Counted from the first letter of the stretch, positions 38,348 through 48,416 are shown. The stretch is DNA of 64,000 nt from Desulfosporosinus shakirovi (GCF_020595055.1 NZ_JAJDOO010000010.1:102257-166256); one strand, 5' to 3'. Translations and numbers: made by a program. The notes: a model not told the origin generated them from the letters alone.

Positions 38348-39033
38348 TATGCCCCACCTCCTCGCGAGTCTCGTCGTGATCCTTTACCCCATCTGTTCAG
38401 TCCATAAATAACCAGAAAACTAAAAATAGTCATGATGATAACCAATATGCTTGCTTGCCCTGTGTCGCCCGCTTCATTAGCAAAGTAGATAGCAATCGGC
38501 ATTGTTTGCGTCTTGCCCGGAATATTTCCTGCAATCATCAAGGTAGCTCCAAATTCCCCCAGAGACCGAGCGAAGGCTAAGACTAAGCCCGCAACAATAC
38601 CATTCAATGCTAACGGAAGGGTTATGGTGAAGAACACCCTAAGTTCTCCAGCCCCTAATGTACGCGCTGCCTTCTCAAGATTTGGATCAACATTCTCAAT
38701 GGCGACCTTGACAGATTGGTACATCAAAGGAAAGGCAACGACAGCGGCTGCGATTACTGCTCCCGCTAGGGTAAAGACGATTCTAGTATGAAACCATTGT
38801 TCGAATAACTTCCCTAGCGGACCGTTTTTTCCAAAAACATAAAGCAACATGAAGCCGATAACCGAGGGGGGAAGTACCAAGGGCAAAGTAATAACAGACT
38901 CTACAACATCTTTGCCGAAGAACTCACGCTTGGCCATAAGGGCAGCTATTGGTATAGAAGAACAAGTGACAATAATAACAGCAGCAAAAGCAACTTTCAG
39001 AGACAAAACTATCGGAACATAACTAAATTCCAT
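38347..39033 (-). CDS. modB: Molybdate-type ABC transporter permease (set 2)
   Basis: 228 residues, ModB family: SVITLPLVLPPSVIGFMLLY, EKAARTLGAGELRVFFTITL and FARSLGEFGATLMIAGNIPG. It is clearly paralogous to set 1 (same segments with substitutions). Substrate could be molybdate or tungstate; sequence alone does not tell. Confidence 0.9.
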   Translation of the reverse strand: MEFSYVPIVLSLKVAFAAVIIVTCSSIPIAALMAKREFFGKDVVESVITLPLVLPPSVIGFMLLYVFGKNGPLGKLFEQWFHTRIVFTLAGAVIAAAVVAFPLMYQSVKVAIENVDPNLEKAARTLGAGELRVFFTITLPLALNGIVAGLVLAFARSLGEFGATLMIAGNIPGKTQTMPIAIYFANEAGDTGQASILVIIMTIFSFLVIYGLNRWGKGSRRDSRGGGA

Positions 39034-39055
39034 CGGACTCCCCCGGAAATTTTTT

Positions 39056-39868
39056 TTATTTTGCTAAGGTCTTAAAACCGTATTTTACAAATATTTGCTG
39101 GGCTTCCGAACTCTCTAAGTATTTTAGAAAATTCTCAGTAACTTGCTTGTTTTTAGTAGCCGAAATAACTGCTGCCGGATAGACAATGGCTTTGTGACTG
39201 CTCTCCGGGACCACTGATACAACCTTAACCTTTGCTGACCCTTGAGCATCGGATTTATACACAAGTCCTGCCTCTACATTACCTGTTTCTACGTAATTCA
39301 GGACCTGGGTCACATCCTTAGCCAATACAAACTTCGGCATTAAGGCATCCCAAAGTTTGAGATTCATCAATGATTCTTGTGCGTACTTTCCGGCGGGCAC
39401 GGACTCAGGTGTACCGATGCTGATCTTATCAACATCCGGTTTAGTCAAATCTTCGAGGGAAGTAACCTTGTTGTTATCCTTCCCCGTGACAAGCACTAAT
39501 TCATTTCCTACTAAATCGACTTTACTCTCTTTAAGTAACAAATTCTCTTGTTCGAGGGCATCCATCTGGGTTTTCCCAGCAGAAATGAAAAGATCAACCG
39601 GAGCACCTTGTTCGATTTGTTGTTGTAGTGTACCTGAAGCTCCAAAGACGAAGGTAAGCTTTACCCCGGTTGTTTTCTCAGCATACGCTTTCTGGATTTC
39701 CGTCAACGAATCTTTCATACTCGCTGCGGCAGATACCATGATTTCTGCAGATTCAACTTCTGGGACGTTTGTTGCGGATGGGGTATTACTTCCTGTATTA
39801 CAACCGATAGAAGATAGAATTAGCAGAAATCCAAAACTTAATACTAATAACCATGAGACTTTCTTCAC
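39056..39868 (-). CDS. modA: Molybdate-type binding lipoprotein (set 2)
   Basis: 270 residues with a lipobox (SSIGC). ModA motifs: VSAAASMKDSLTEIQKAY, FVFGASGTLQQQIEQGAPVD and LFISAGKTQMDALEQENLLL. It is the first gene of the second operon (A-B-C order) and is divergent from the HTH-PBP regulator at 40095. Confidence 0.92.
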   Translation of the reverse strand: MKKVSWLLVLSFGFLLILSSIGCNTGSNTPSATNVPEVESAEIMVSAAASMKDSLTEIQKAYAEKTTGVKLTFVFGASGTLQQQIEQGAPVDLFISAGKTQMDALEQENLLLKESKVDLVGNELVLVTGKDNNKVTSLEDLTKPDVDKISIGTPESVPAGKYAQESLMNLKLWDALMPKFVLAKDVTQVLNYVETGNVEAGLVYKSDAQGSAKVKVVSVVPESSHKAIVYPAAVISATKNKQVTENFLKYLESSEAQQIFVKYGFKTLAK

Positions 39869-39996
39869 TTATACTCCTCCTCAATCTTTCTTAGTAATCT
39901 CTAATCATGTTAGTTTATATTTTTTAGTGTTAGGAAAATAAGCGCCTTTCATCGAACACGAGCAAACGTAAGCTAACAAGACTGAACTACACTGCC

Positions 39997-40016
39997 ATTA
40001 TACGATATGTTATAAT
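39997..40016. promoter_or_regulatory. Candidate operator in the modA2 / regulator divergent gap
   Basis: ATTATA (39997-40002) and TATAAT (40011-40016) form an inverted repeat with an 8-base centre. The gap is shared by modA2 and the regulator gene, a usual place for autoregulation. TATAAT may equally be a -10 box. Confidence 0.35.
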
Positions 40017-40094
40017 ACAATAGCAAGACATAAGTGAGAAATTACTAATTGTATTCATTATGAAAAATACTCATGAGAGACAGGTGCGTTGGAT

Positions 40095-41042
40095 ATGTCC
40101 ACTGATATTTCGTATACGCCCGAAGAAGTTGCCAAAATCCTCAAGATTTCCAAGTTCACGGTTTATGAGCTGATCAAGCGGGGTGAGCTGGCGGCTTACC
40201 ATATCGGCCGCAAGGTCCGCGTTGAGGGCGCTGATATTGAGAGCTATAAGCAAAAATCTAAAGGGATGAGTTCACTGCCCTCCCTATTAGACCCCCCAGC
40301 ACTGAGTGAGCGATTAAATAATAGTATCTCGCGTGATGAAAACTTAGTCATCTGCGGTCAAGACATCGTCCTTGACATTTTAACCCGCTATTTGGAAAAA
40401 CAATTTCCGCAGGTTCATTTTTTGCGTCGTTACATTGGAAGCATCGATGGACTGATGGCTTTATACCGCGGCCTTGCCAACGTTGTCACCGCCCACTTAT
40501 GGGATAGTGATACTGATGAATATAACACCCCCTACGTTCGCAGACTAATGCCCGGTCACCAAACTTGTGTCATAAACTTAGTTTATCGAATCGAAGGATT
40601 TTATGTTGCCAAAGGAAATCCCAAAGGTATCATCACTTGGGGAGACCTAACTAAACCTGAGGTCCGTTTTGTAAACCGGGAAAGAGGATCCGGTGCGAGA
40701 GTGTTGTTAGATGAACAGCTGAGGCTTTCAGGAATTAATCGCAACGATATTCTTGGCTATGGAGATGAAGAAATGACTCACCTGGCCATAGCCAGTAAAG
40801 TTGCACGTGGGGAAGCGGACGTTGGGTTAGGGATTGAAAAAGTGGCCATGCAATTCATTAATCTTGATTTCATACCACTTCATAAAGAACGCTATGATTT
40901 AGTAATACGCCTAGAAGATCTGGAACGCCCTCATTTTCAAGCCTTAATTAGCATCTTAAAGTCCCCTTCCTTTCGCAATGAAGTGATGGGTATTGGCGGG
41001 TATGATATATCCCGTATGGGAGAGATCATCGCAAAAACCTAG
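40095..41042 (+). CDS. Helix-turn-helix regulator with periplasmic-binding-protein-like domain (copy 2)
   Basis: 315 residues, paralogue of the protein at 26402. HTH is TPEEVAKILKISKFTVYELI. The ligand-binding half has CGQDIVLDILTRYLEKQFPQ, GFYVAKGNPKGIITWGDL, NRERGSGARVLLDEQLRLSG and HLAIASKVARGEADVGLGIE. ATG 40095 is chosen for its AGGTG site; TTG 40089 is possible. Divergence from modABC set 2 makes that operon the likely target. Confidence 0.87.
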   Translation: MSTDISYTPEEVAKILKISKFTVYELIKRGELAAYHIGRKVRVEGADIESYKQKSKGMSSLPSLLDPPALSERLNNSISRDENLVICGQDIVLDILTRYLEKQFPQVHFLRRYIGSIDGLMALYRGLANVVTAHLWDSDTDEYNTPYVRRLMPGHQTCVINLVYRIEGFYVAKGNPKGIITWGDLTKPEVRFVNRERGSGARVLLDEQLRLSGINRNDILGYGDEEMTHLAIASKVARGEADVGLGIEKVAMQFINLDFIPLHKERYDLVIRLEDLERPHFQALISILKSPSFRNEVMGIGGYDISRMGEIIAKT

Positions 41043-41078
41043 TTATTATCTTTCGATTGCCTACCATTAAGAACAGTT

Positions 41079-41265
41079 TTACAGTTCCATCGACTCAAAC
41101 TTAACATCAACGAGAAGTCCATTCTTATGTCCCGTATCTCTATGGCAATTGTTGCATCCTACTTCGTTTTTAATAAGTTTAGCATGCCCTTTAAGCATAG
41201 TGGGAGCCTCTAACTCTGGTTTAAAATCACCAACATGACAATTAATACAATTAGAATCGTAGACC
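41079..41265 (-). pseudogene. C-terminal fragment of a multihaem c-type cytochrome (NapC/NirT-like)
   Basis: The minus-strand frame reads YDSNCINCHVGDFKPELE, then GHAKLIKNEVGCNNCHRD, and stops at 41081. Two CxxCH haem motifs are visible, with no start and a stop just upstream. It is probably the tail of a membrane-anchored quinol-oxidising cytochrome left after deletion. Confidence 0.6.
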
Positions 41266-41282
41266 TACGATCGATCTTTATA

Positions 41283-41341
41283 AAAAGCCAAAGGGACAGC
41301 CTTAATCTACAGTGAATTAATGGTCTGTCCCTTTGGCTTTT
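41283..41341. terminator. Perfect 17-bp inverted repeat terminator
   Basis: AAAAGCCAAAGGGACAG (41283-41299) and its exact complement CTGTCCCTTTGGCTTTT (41325-41341). Confidence 0.75.
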
Positions 41342-41497
41342 CCTACTTCTTAAGTTATATTAATGACAATATAAAGGTGCGAAATCCCATAGCCTCTGGT
41401 TAGCCTTAATAGTAATAACCTCCTTCAAAGTGCAATATCCTAGTTAACAGAAAGGCCTCAATATGAAAGTATATCTAGCTTTGAGTAATAACAAAGA

Positions 41498-41539
41498 AGA
41501 GCAAGTGGCTTATCCCTTTTAAAGGGAGCTTCTTGCTCT
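41498..41539 (-). terminator. Terminator after Fe-S protein gene (AGAGCAAG hairpin family)
   Basis: AGAGCAAG (41498-41505) pairs with CTTGCTCT (41532-41539), with an inner CCCTTTTAAAGGG. A sequence-related hairpin lies at 42878-42920. Confidence 0.7.
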
Positions 41540-41555
41540 GCCAGACTCATCCTTC

Positions 41556-42263
41556 TTATTTTCCCTTAGGCTTTCCCCAAGGACAGACCTTAATACAAAC
41601 TCCGCATATGGGCTTTCCGATTTCAGGCCGCTTTGCAAAATCTTCATTAACCTTTTCCACACATCGTGAAAAGTGAAGAGCTTCCTCTCTCGTTTGAGGA
41701 TGATCTTCCCATGAGCCCCCTTTTATAGCCGAAGCCGGACAAGCCTCTTGGCAATTTTTACATTTGCCGCATCGATTAGTTAGAATAGGATCCGTCTCAA
41801 ATGGTGCATCGGTCAGTAACGTGGCTAAACGCACGCGTGGACCATATCCCGGGGTTACAAGCAAGAGGCTTTTCCCCTGCCATCCAAGGCCCGCAGCCTT
41901 AGCCATAGCTTTATGAGATATATGGCCCATCCAGTTAACCTTATCTACAACTTGTGAAGCAGGAATGGCAAGAGCGCGGAAGCCATTACCGATAATCTCT
42001 CCTTGCAAACGCAGGTTAATATCATCTAATAATATATTCGCAGCCAGATAATGATGCAGGTACAAGGGGGTTGGTTCATTCACGATTTGTTCAAAAATAT
42101 CCGGAGAAATGGCAACAGCAATCACGACAGCATGAGTGTAGGGCTCTAAAAGTCCCTGGGGTACGGTAGGAAGCCCTTCAACACGTGTCAAATCTGCTAT
42201 CCCGACTAGGTCTGCCCCTAGCTCAATGGCCTTTCGTTTAATCATTAGAGCATTAATCGTCAC
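41556..42263 (-). CDS. Epoxyqueuosine reductase (QueG)-like 4Fe-4S protein
   Basis: 235 residues from GTG 42263 (GGGGAG upstream). QueG-like traits are AIELGADLVGIADL at the start, ISHKAMAKAAGLGWQGKSLL in the middle, and two 4Fe-4S motifs, CGKCKNCQEACPASAIKGG and CGVCIKVCPWGKP. It is shorter than QueG (about 380) and lacks its C-terminal HEAT-like part, so it belongs to the shorter uncharacterised reductase group, possibly with corrinoid reduction roles. No queuosine genes are nearby. Confidence 0.78.
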   Translation of the reverse strand: MTINALMIKRKAIELGADLVGIADLTRVEGLPTVPQGLLEPYTHAVVIAVAISPDIFEQIVNEPTPLYLHHYLAANILLDDINLRLQGEIIGNGFRALAIPASQVVDKVNWMGHISHKAMAKAAGLGWQGKSLLLVTPGYGPRVRLATLLTDAPFETDPILTNRCGKCKNCQEACPASAIKGGSWEDHPQTREEALHFSRCVEKVNEDFAKRPEIGKPICGVCIKVCPWGKPKGK

Positions 42264-42603
42264 AGTATCGCTCCCCTTCACTTTTTCCAACCCTGATCGC
42301 ACAAACATTTAACACCCATCTAGCATTCCACATACTTCCTAAATTTCCTGCAACACTATGCATCGCTGTAGTGAAAGAAAAAAATTGGAATATTTCCTCT
42401 TTGAGCTTTTTATTCGTATGGAAGAGTTTGCTTGGTCGCTCAAGTACGTGCCTTTCCAGAGTTTTATAGCGATCTTTCCGCTCTTTCTCTAACTGTTTCC
42501 GCTCAGTAATATCCCTCACTGACCAGAGAACAACCTGCCGCTCTCCAATGCTAGCCACTCCGATCTGAATCTCTACTGGGAAAGTTGTCCCATTTTTATG
42601 CAT
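42253..42603 (-). pseudogene. PAS-domain sensor fragment
   Basis: The frame from 42603 holds the second half of a PAS fold and its C-cap (MHKNGTTFPVEIQIGVASIG, then VVLWSVRDITERKQLEKERK). It then drifts into unrelated sequence and overlaps the start of the QueG-like gene. Kinase domains and the PAS N-terminus are missing. The region 42,604-42,877 shows no intact gene. Confidence 0.6.
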
Positions 42604-42877
42604 GGCCGTAGTGTCTAGTAATACCCTTGCGCAATGTTTTCCGTGGAATGTTAGATTGCTTTAATGAAAATAATGCGGGTATCTTCGTTCCTTGAGCCTC
42701 ATCCTGCAACTTCCTTTCTGATTAGTCCGTACACTTGTTCACTTTAAATAATTAATCTAGACATTCAACATTAGACCACTAATCTCCTTTGGTAAACGTG
42801 TCGATACCTGTCAAATAATTCTGGATTTTAACGATATTCAAAGTCAGCCATCGATTTTAGCAGGAAAAGAATGCAGA

Positions 42878-42920
42878 AGAGCAAGCGGCCACCCCTTTAC
42901 CCAAGGGAGCTCCTTGCTCT
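42878..42920 (-). terminator. Terminator after cheY-like gene (AGAGCAAG hairpin family)
   Basis: AGAGCAAG (42878-42885) and CTTGCTCT (42913-42920), with CCCTTTACCCAAGGG inside. Closely related to the hairpin at 41498-41539. Confidence 0.65.
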
Positions 42921-43012
42921 ACACACGGTTGTATAAGTATATCATTAATGGTTAAGATTAAAGTCGACGACACCCTGTAATGTATCGATCAATTCAATGA
43001 TACTGTTATTGA

Positions 43013-43372
43013 TCAGATATAGCACATCTTCGCGACTTCGTCTAATATCAATGCTTCTTTAAAGGGCTTAGTGATAAAGCCTTTTGCTCCATACCTAATA
43101 CTTTCTTCAATAATAGCTTTTTGTCCCGTTGCAGAACACATTATTACTTTCGCATGGGCATTATAGTTGAGAATTTCCTTTAATGATTCTATGCCGCTTA
43201 ATATCGGCATGGTGTTATCCATTATTACGAGTTCAGGGTTCAAGTCCTTGTATTGAGAAATGGCTTCTTGACCGTTTGAAGCCTCACCAATAACCTGATG
43301 TCCTGCCTTTTCCAATACTGCTCGAACTATATTGCGCATAAATGAGGAATCATCTACAACCAAAATTCTCAT
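43013..43372 (-). CDS. Stand-alone receiver (CheY-like) protein
   Basis: 119 residues, a single response-regulator domain: MRILVVDDSSFMRNIVRAVL, acceptor Asp in LVIMDNTMPILSG, Thr/Ser in VIMCSATGQKAI and Lys in GFITKPFKEALI. ATG 43372 follows GAGAGGGG. No output domain, so it acts through partners such as the flagellar switch. A c-di-GMP riboswitch lies directly upstream. Confidence 0.9.
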   Translation of the reverse strand: MRILVVDDSSFMRNIVRAVLEKAGHQVIGEASNGQEAISQYKDLNPELVIMDNTMPILSGIESLKEILNYNAHAKVIMCSATGQKAIIEESIRYGAKGFITKPFKEALILDEVAKMCYI

Positions 43373-43415
43373 AATAGTTAACCCCTCTCTTCTCTGCAAC
43401 AATAATCCAATGACA

Positions 43416-43545
43416 AAAAAAGCCATACCCAAGGGCTGGCTTAAAACTCCCTTGGCAACCCGGCGATCTTTACTTTTAAGTAGAAGACCCGTGGCTTTGC
43501 GTCCTTAGTTTTCACTAAGTTTGCCTTTATCAAGCTTATGTGCTA
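43416..43545 (-). promoter_or_regulatory. c-di-GMP-I (GEMM) riboswitch with terminator
   Basis: Minus-strand hallmarks: GATAAAGGCAAACTTAGTGA, AAACTAAGGACGCAAAGCCA and GATCGCCGGGTTGCC. The 3' end flows into a CCAAGGG / CCCTTGG hairpin followed by a T7 run (43416-43455), a transcriptional expression platform for the cheY-like gene. Whether c-di-GMP turns it on or off is not clear. Confidence 0.9.
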
Positions 43546-43741
43546 TTTTGGACATGAACAAAGATTTTGTAACCGCTATAAAAGGCATTGCCCTTTGAAT
43601 AATTCTCACGAACCATGGTACTAGGTTCAACACCTTGTTCAGTATATTACCTCCTTCTGTCCCTGTCAATATCGAATTACTTTTCTTGGTGCTTTTGCAA
43701 TTATCTACAATATTAGTTTTTTTTGCAAAGGAGTCAGTACC

Positions 43742-44515
43742 ATGGACAAGAGACGCTTCTATAGGGAAAAAATACTTGAATGCGCCACAGACATTATTGA
43801 AACTGAGGAAATAGACCAGCTGACCGTCTTAAATCTAGCTAAAAAATGCAGTATCAGCAAAAGAACCTTTTATGAGATATTTTCTTCAAAGGAAATCTTA
43901 ATCAATGAACTTAAGCAAATCGGTTATAACTTGAAAATCATTGATGAGAGGGAGGCGATTATTGAAAAGGCCCGGGAAAGATTTGCTGAGAAAAGTTACA
44001 ACAGAATTGACATGGAGGAGATAGCTAAGGCGGCTGGACTTCAGCGTGCGACATTGTATAAATACTTCAAATCTAAGGAAGAACTTTTAGAATACTGTAT
44101 CGTAAAGGAAACCGAAATGATTAAGCGAGAGGCAGGGGAAATATTATTAAATGTTGAAAATCCTGCAGAAGCCTTGGAAAACTATATTACTGGTTATTGC
44201 AATTACATAGGCGAGCCCTATCCAAATACTTTATTTTTAGAAGCCTATAACCAAATAGCCCATAATAAGAAGATTGATCAATGTACAAAAGACATACATA
44301 ATTTTTTTGTTAATAGTATAATGAATTTGCTTGAAGCTGGCATTAATAAGGGTGTTTTTCGCACTGATCTGGATATGGAGGGTATTGCAGTATCCATATT
44401 GGCAACTTTGAATGGTCTTGACTTTTTTAGTAAAATTGACCCTTTGCTAGATATCAAAGTACATATAAAAAATAATGTGCTAAGTCTCTTGTTTAATACA
44501 ATATTGGTAAAATAG
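43742..44515 (+). CDS. TetR-type regulator with two tandem N-terminal HTH domains
   Basis: 257 residues. Two TetR DNA-binding segments occur in one chain: residues about 8-58 (ILECATDIIETEEIDQLTVL, ISKRTFYEIFSSKEILINEL) and about 72-118 (ARERFAEKSYNRIDMEEIAK, LQRATLYKYFKSKEELLEYC). A single ligand-binding domain follows. Typical TetR proteins are about 200 residues with one HTH. ATG 43742 has AAAGGAG upstream. The target is unknown. Confidence 0.85.
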   Translation: MDKRRFYREKILECATDIIETEEIDQLTVLNLAKKCSISKRTFYEIFSSKEILINELKQIGYNLKIIDEREAIIEKARERFAEKSYNRIDMEEIAKAAGLQRATLYKYFKSKEELLEYCIVKETEMIKREAGEILLNVENPAEALENYITGYCNYIGEPYPNTLFLEAYNQIAHNKKIDQCTKDIHNFFVNSIMNLLEAGINKGVFRTDLDMEGIAVSILATLNGLDFFSKIDPLLDIKVHIKNNVLSLLFNTILVK

Positions 44516-44562
44516 TAACTTATGCTCAGATTATCAATTGTGATGACCTGAGCATGAGTTAC
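44515..44562 (+). terminator. Terminator after tetR-like gene
   Basis: GTAACTTATGCTCAG / CTGAGCATGAGTTAC hairpin starting at the stop codon region. Confidence 0.6.
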
Positions 44563-44727
44563 GTTTAGCCAACCAATAAACCCTCTAATTTTCATTATGT
44601 TGAATTTGGGTTTTATCATGGACTCTAGATTAACTGTATGTGTATATTTAATGAATCAGAGTGTTGTCTAAAAAGGTTACTGCTACCTTATTGAGAAGTT
44701 ACAATAACTTTTTGGCTTTATCTTAAT

Positions 44728-46791
44728 CTACTCAAGTATAAACATTGTTACGCTGCCCTGGAAATCTGTTGCCATTTGAGCCAATGAGGTCGCCGCCCTA
44801 CGAATTTCCTCCATAGAAGCACTCTGTTCCTCTGTCCCCGCCACCACATTTTCCAAACTGCCTGCAATTTCCTTAGGAATGTCGGCCACCTCCATGATTG
44901 AGGAAACAATTGTCTCAGTACTTGCTCCGACCCGCTCAACTACATCAGCAACAGCCTGTGCCTGTTTGGAAAAGTCGTTGACCCCCTGCAAGATACCTTG
45001 GAACGCTTCACCAGCTGAGTTAACCATGGTAATCCCCTCTTGCACTGCAACAGTTCCATCGTTCATAGTCTTAACGGCCTTCGTGGTTTCCTTTTGGATC
45101 TCATCAACCAAACTACTAATTTTTCCGGCTGCATCACTTGACTGTTCAGCAAGTTTTCGAACTTCATCTGCAACCACTGCAAACCCTCTGCCCTGCTCTC
45201 CTGCCCTCGCCGCTTCGATCGCTGCATTTAGAGCAAGAAGATTCGTTTGAGCAGCAATGTTCGTTATCAGGGCTACTATTTCACCAATCTCCCCGGATTT
45301 TATTCCTAGGCTATTTACAACATCTGCTGCCTCTGTGACCTTACTACTAATCGCCTGCATCTCGTCGACGGCTTTTCTAACCACACTGTTCCCAGTAGCA
45401 GCCTTTTGTGATGTAGAGAGTGATCCTGCCGTAACCAATTGGATATCCTGAGTGATCCTATGCATATGCTCAGAAACTAGTTGGGCGGACTTTGCCGTAT
45501 CATCGACTCCTTCGAGTTTTTGTTTAACCCCATCAGATACTTCCTGAATAGAATAAGCAATTTGTTCCGTGGTCCTGCTGCCCTCGTCAGCACTGGCGGT
45601 CAACTCTTCTGCCGAGGCAGCTAACTTCTGTGAATTGTTGACGATCCCCTCAATAATTCCCTTAAGATTCTCCATCATTGTGTTAAGGTTCTCCGTCATC
45701 TGACCGAACTCATCTTTTGAGCGAACCACAATAGTTTCACTTAGATCACCTTGAACAATAGCCTTCGCAAACTGGTTCACCCGTTTTATATTTTTAACGA
45801 TAAATCGACTATATAGAAGCAGTACCGTCACTATGACCGCGATTGCCGCGACAAAGATCAGGAGCATTCGGTACAATAGCGCATTCAAAGGAGCGAAAAG
45901 ATCTGTCTCCGAAACGTCAATAGCCAGTGTCCAGCCAAATCCCAAAATAGGTGCATAATAGACCCTTCTTAATCCTTCTCTGGAGTATGTAAACATTCCT
46001 TCATTGCCATCAAGCATAATTTTAGCTGCTTCACTCAAACTTTTATTTGGGTCTTCAGTGATTTTAGCTTTCATTACTTTATCTTGATCTGGATTAGCTA
46101 AATACTGCCCTTCTCTATTTAATAAGTAAACATCAGCGTTAATATTTAACTTAATATCTCGAATTAGTTTCTGCAGGGTGACAAAATCAAGATCTCCAGT
46201 AGCTACACCTATAAAATCCCCTTGTTTATCATGCAACGGTAGGCAGGCTGTGATCATTGCGACATCAGTTACCGCATCGTAGTAGGGATCTGTCCAAACT
46301 ACATTTTCGTTTGTGTTCTTGCCCGTTATATACCAATCTTGGTTAGGATAGTCATACTTCTCATCACTGTATTCATCCGTATAGATTACTTTGTCATTAT
46401 CCTTATAAGCATAAGGGCCATAGTACTTAACGTCTTCCCTGTAGGCATAAGGCTCATAAAAGACACCGCTTCCAAAGGTCACTCCACCATTTGTTACGGT
46501 TTTTTCCAGTAGACTTGTATGCTGCTCTGGACTAAAACTACCGCCAACTGACTCTAGTGTACTGACTATGCCTTGAATCAAAGTACCGTGTTCCGTTAGT
46601 TGTTTTTCCATATCCTTAATTGTTTCCTGCAACTTGGCACTCATCTTATTTTGAATTTCACTGCTAAGAAGTGACTCTGAATATTTATAACTAATTGTCG
46701 TCATCGCCACAAGGGTCAGTATTATTAGGGGCAAAATGGCAAGTAATGTCTTACTGCGAATGCTAGAAATACTAAGTAATCTCTTAAGCAT
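44728..46791 (-). CDS. Methyl-accepting chemotaxis protein
   Basis: 687 residues. An N-terminal membrane helix (about 15-37), an extracellular Cache domain ([36 protein letters not shown]), a second helix (about 305-330), HAMP, then the signalling domain with the hairpin tip [33 protein letters not shown] and [22 protein letters not shown] 46791 follows AAGGAGATG. Ligand unknown; Cache domains of this kind often bind amino or organic acids. Confidence 0.93.
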   Translation of the reverse strand: MLKRLLSISSIRSKTLLAILPLIILTLVAMTTISYKYSESLLSSEIQNKMSAKLQETIKDMEKQLTEHGTLIQGIVSTLESVGGSFSPEQHTSLLEKTVTNGGVTFGSGVFYEPYAYREDVKYYGPYAYKDNDKVIYTDEYSDEKYDYPNQDWYITGKNTNENVVWTDPYYDAVTDVAMITACLPLHDKQGDFIGVATGDLDFVTLQKLIRDIKLNINADVYLLNREGQYLANPDQDKVMKAKITEDPNKSLSEAAKIMLDGNEGMFTYSREGLRRVYYAPILGFGWTLAIDVSETDLFAPLNALLYRMLLIFVAAIAVIVTVLLLYSRFIVKNIKRVNQFAKAIVQGDLSETIVVRSKDEFGQMTENLNTMMENLKGIIEGIVNNSQKLAASAEELTASADEGSRTTEQIAYSIQEVSDGVKQKLEGVDDTAKSAQLVSEHMHRITQDIQLVTAGSLSTSQKAATGNSVVRKAVDEMQAISSKVTEAADVVNSLGIKSGEIGEIVALITNIAAQTNLLALNAAIEAARAGEQGRGFAVVADEVRKLAEQSSDAAGKISSLVDEIQKETTKAVKTMNDGTVAVQEGITMVNSAGEAFQGILQGVNDFSKQAQAVADVVERVGASTETIVSSIMEVADIPKEIAGSLENVVAGTEEQSASMEEIRRAATSLAQMATDFQGSVTMFILE

Positions 46792-47233
46792 AACAACATC
46801 TCCTTCGTAAATTTCGAAAGCAAAGCACTCTGTTTTTAACCCTCGCGACATCTTATATCAACTTTTTCGATGCAAACCTCCTCATGTTTCGATTCCTCAA
46901 AATTCCATCCAGCGTCACAGGGAGCTCTATAGCATTTAATAATATATATAATACCAAATCATTGTTAGGCTGCTGCTAAGGAAATGTAAGATCAACGTTA
47001 AATTTTGTTTAAAAAATTTGCCCTCCCCAAGCTCAAGCAGTCTTGCAAGTTTATCTTTCAAAGTTTTACTTGACTTAAAGTGCCCTCTATGGTTTATGCT
47101 ATTTAAAAAGCACATTTGCTGAAAAATTCAGGTGCGAAATTATGTTAAGGTTAAGTCTTAGGCATATCTAGGAATTGTAAATTATGCTTTAAAAGCTGAA
47201 TTTATTAAAGTTCAAATCTTGGAGGTTATTAAG

Positions 47234-48340
47234 TTGGAAAAATCAAAGGTTTATTTTACGGACATGCACACGACAATGAATGAGAATTTGCAACAGAAGT
47301 TAAGCCGCCTGATTAGAACAGCGGGAATTGGTCAAATTGATTTCGAGAAAAAATATGCGTCAATTAAAATTCATTTTGGTGAGCCGGGTAATCTATCCTA
47401 TTTGCGACCTAATTTTGCCAAAACAGTTGTGGATATTGTGAAAGAACTAGGCGGGAAACCGTTTCTCACAGATTGCAATACTCTTTATGTAGGTGGCAGA
47501 AAAAATGCCCTCGACCATCTTGATTCTGCTTATGTCAATGGCTTTTCTCCCTTTTCCACCGGCTGTCATGTGCTGATTGCCGATGGCTTGAAAGGTACTG
47601 ATGAGATGTTAGTTCCTGTTGAGGGTGGAGAATATGTGAAAGAAGCAAAAATCGGTCAAGCTATTATGGATGCTGATGTGTTTATTTCTTTAAATCATTT
47701 CAAGGGGCATGAGTTGACTGGTTTTGGAGGAGCGTTAAAAAATATAGGGATGGGTTGCGGTTCCCGTGCCGGTAAGATGGAAATGCACAGTAGCGGAAAG
47801 CCCCAAGTTTCCCACGAACAATGTGTAGGCTGTGGCATGTGCACAAAAATTTGTGCACACAGTGCGATTAGCCTCACAGAACGTAAAGCTTCTATTAATC
47901 ACATAAACTGTGTTGGCTGTGGCCGCTGTATTGGCGTTTGCCCAACAGACGCTGTTCAACCTGCTTGGGGCGAGTCAAATGAAATCCTGAATAAAAAGAT
48001 AGCTGAATACACCCGGGCCGTACTGCAGGGACGCCCTCACTTCCACATCAGTCTGGTAATTGATGTTTCTCCTTTCTGCGACTGTCATTCAGAGAACGAT
48101 ATACCGATTGTTCCGAATGTAGGTATGTTTGCGTCCTTTGACCCGGTTGCACTGGATGTTGCATGCGTGGATGCGGTAAACAACCAGCCTGTCATGGCAG
48201 GCAGTCTTCTTGAGAAAAGCACCCGTGAACACCATGACCATTTTACCGACGTCAGCCCAAATACTGACTGGAAAGTTGCAATCGACTACGCGGTAAAAAT
48301 GGGTCTGGGTAGCAAGGACTATAAATTGATTACAATTTAA
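47234..48340 (+). CDS. DUF362 family protein with two 4Fe-4S ferredoxin motifs
   Basis: 368 residues. The DUF362 fold surrounds a ferredoxin insert: KIHFGEPGNLSYLRPNF, FISLNHFKGHELTGFGGALK, the clusters CVGCGMCTKICAHSAI and CVGCGRCIGVCPTDAV, then GMFASFDPVALDVACVDAVN. TTG 47234 is chosen because GGAGG lies 8 bases upstream. The function of such proteins is not established; electron transfer is likely. The 46,852-47,218 gap upstream shows only AT-rich promoter-like DNA. Confidence 0.88.
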   Translation: MEKSKVYFTDMHTTMNENLQQKLSRLIRTAGIGQIDFEKKYASIKIHFGEPGNLSYLRPNFAKTVVDIVKELGGKPFLTDCNTLYVGGRKNALDHLDSAYVNGFSPFSTGCHVLIADGLKGTDEMLVPVEGGEYVKEAKIGQAIMDADVFISLNHFKGHELTGFGGALKNIGMGCGSRAGKMEMHSSGKPQVSHEQCVGCGMCTKICAHSAISLTERKASINHINCVGCGRCIGVCPTDAVQPAWGESNEILNKKIAEYTRAVLQGRPHFHISLVIDVSPFCDCHSENDIPIVPNVGMFASFDPVALDVACVDAVNNQPVMAGSLLEKSTREHHDHFTDVSPNTDWKVAIDYAVKMGLGSKDYKLITI

Positions 48341-48416
48341 TGAAATAGATTTATTAACTATGAACATCGCGGCAGGAATCTATACACTGTCTTGACCCCT
48401 ATTCTTATGGGCATAA

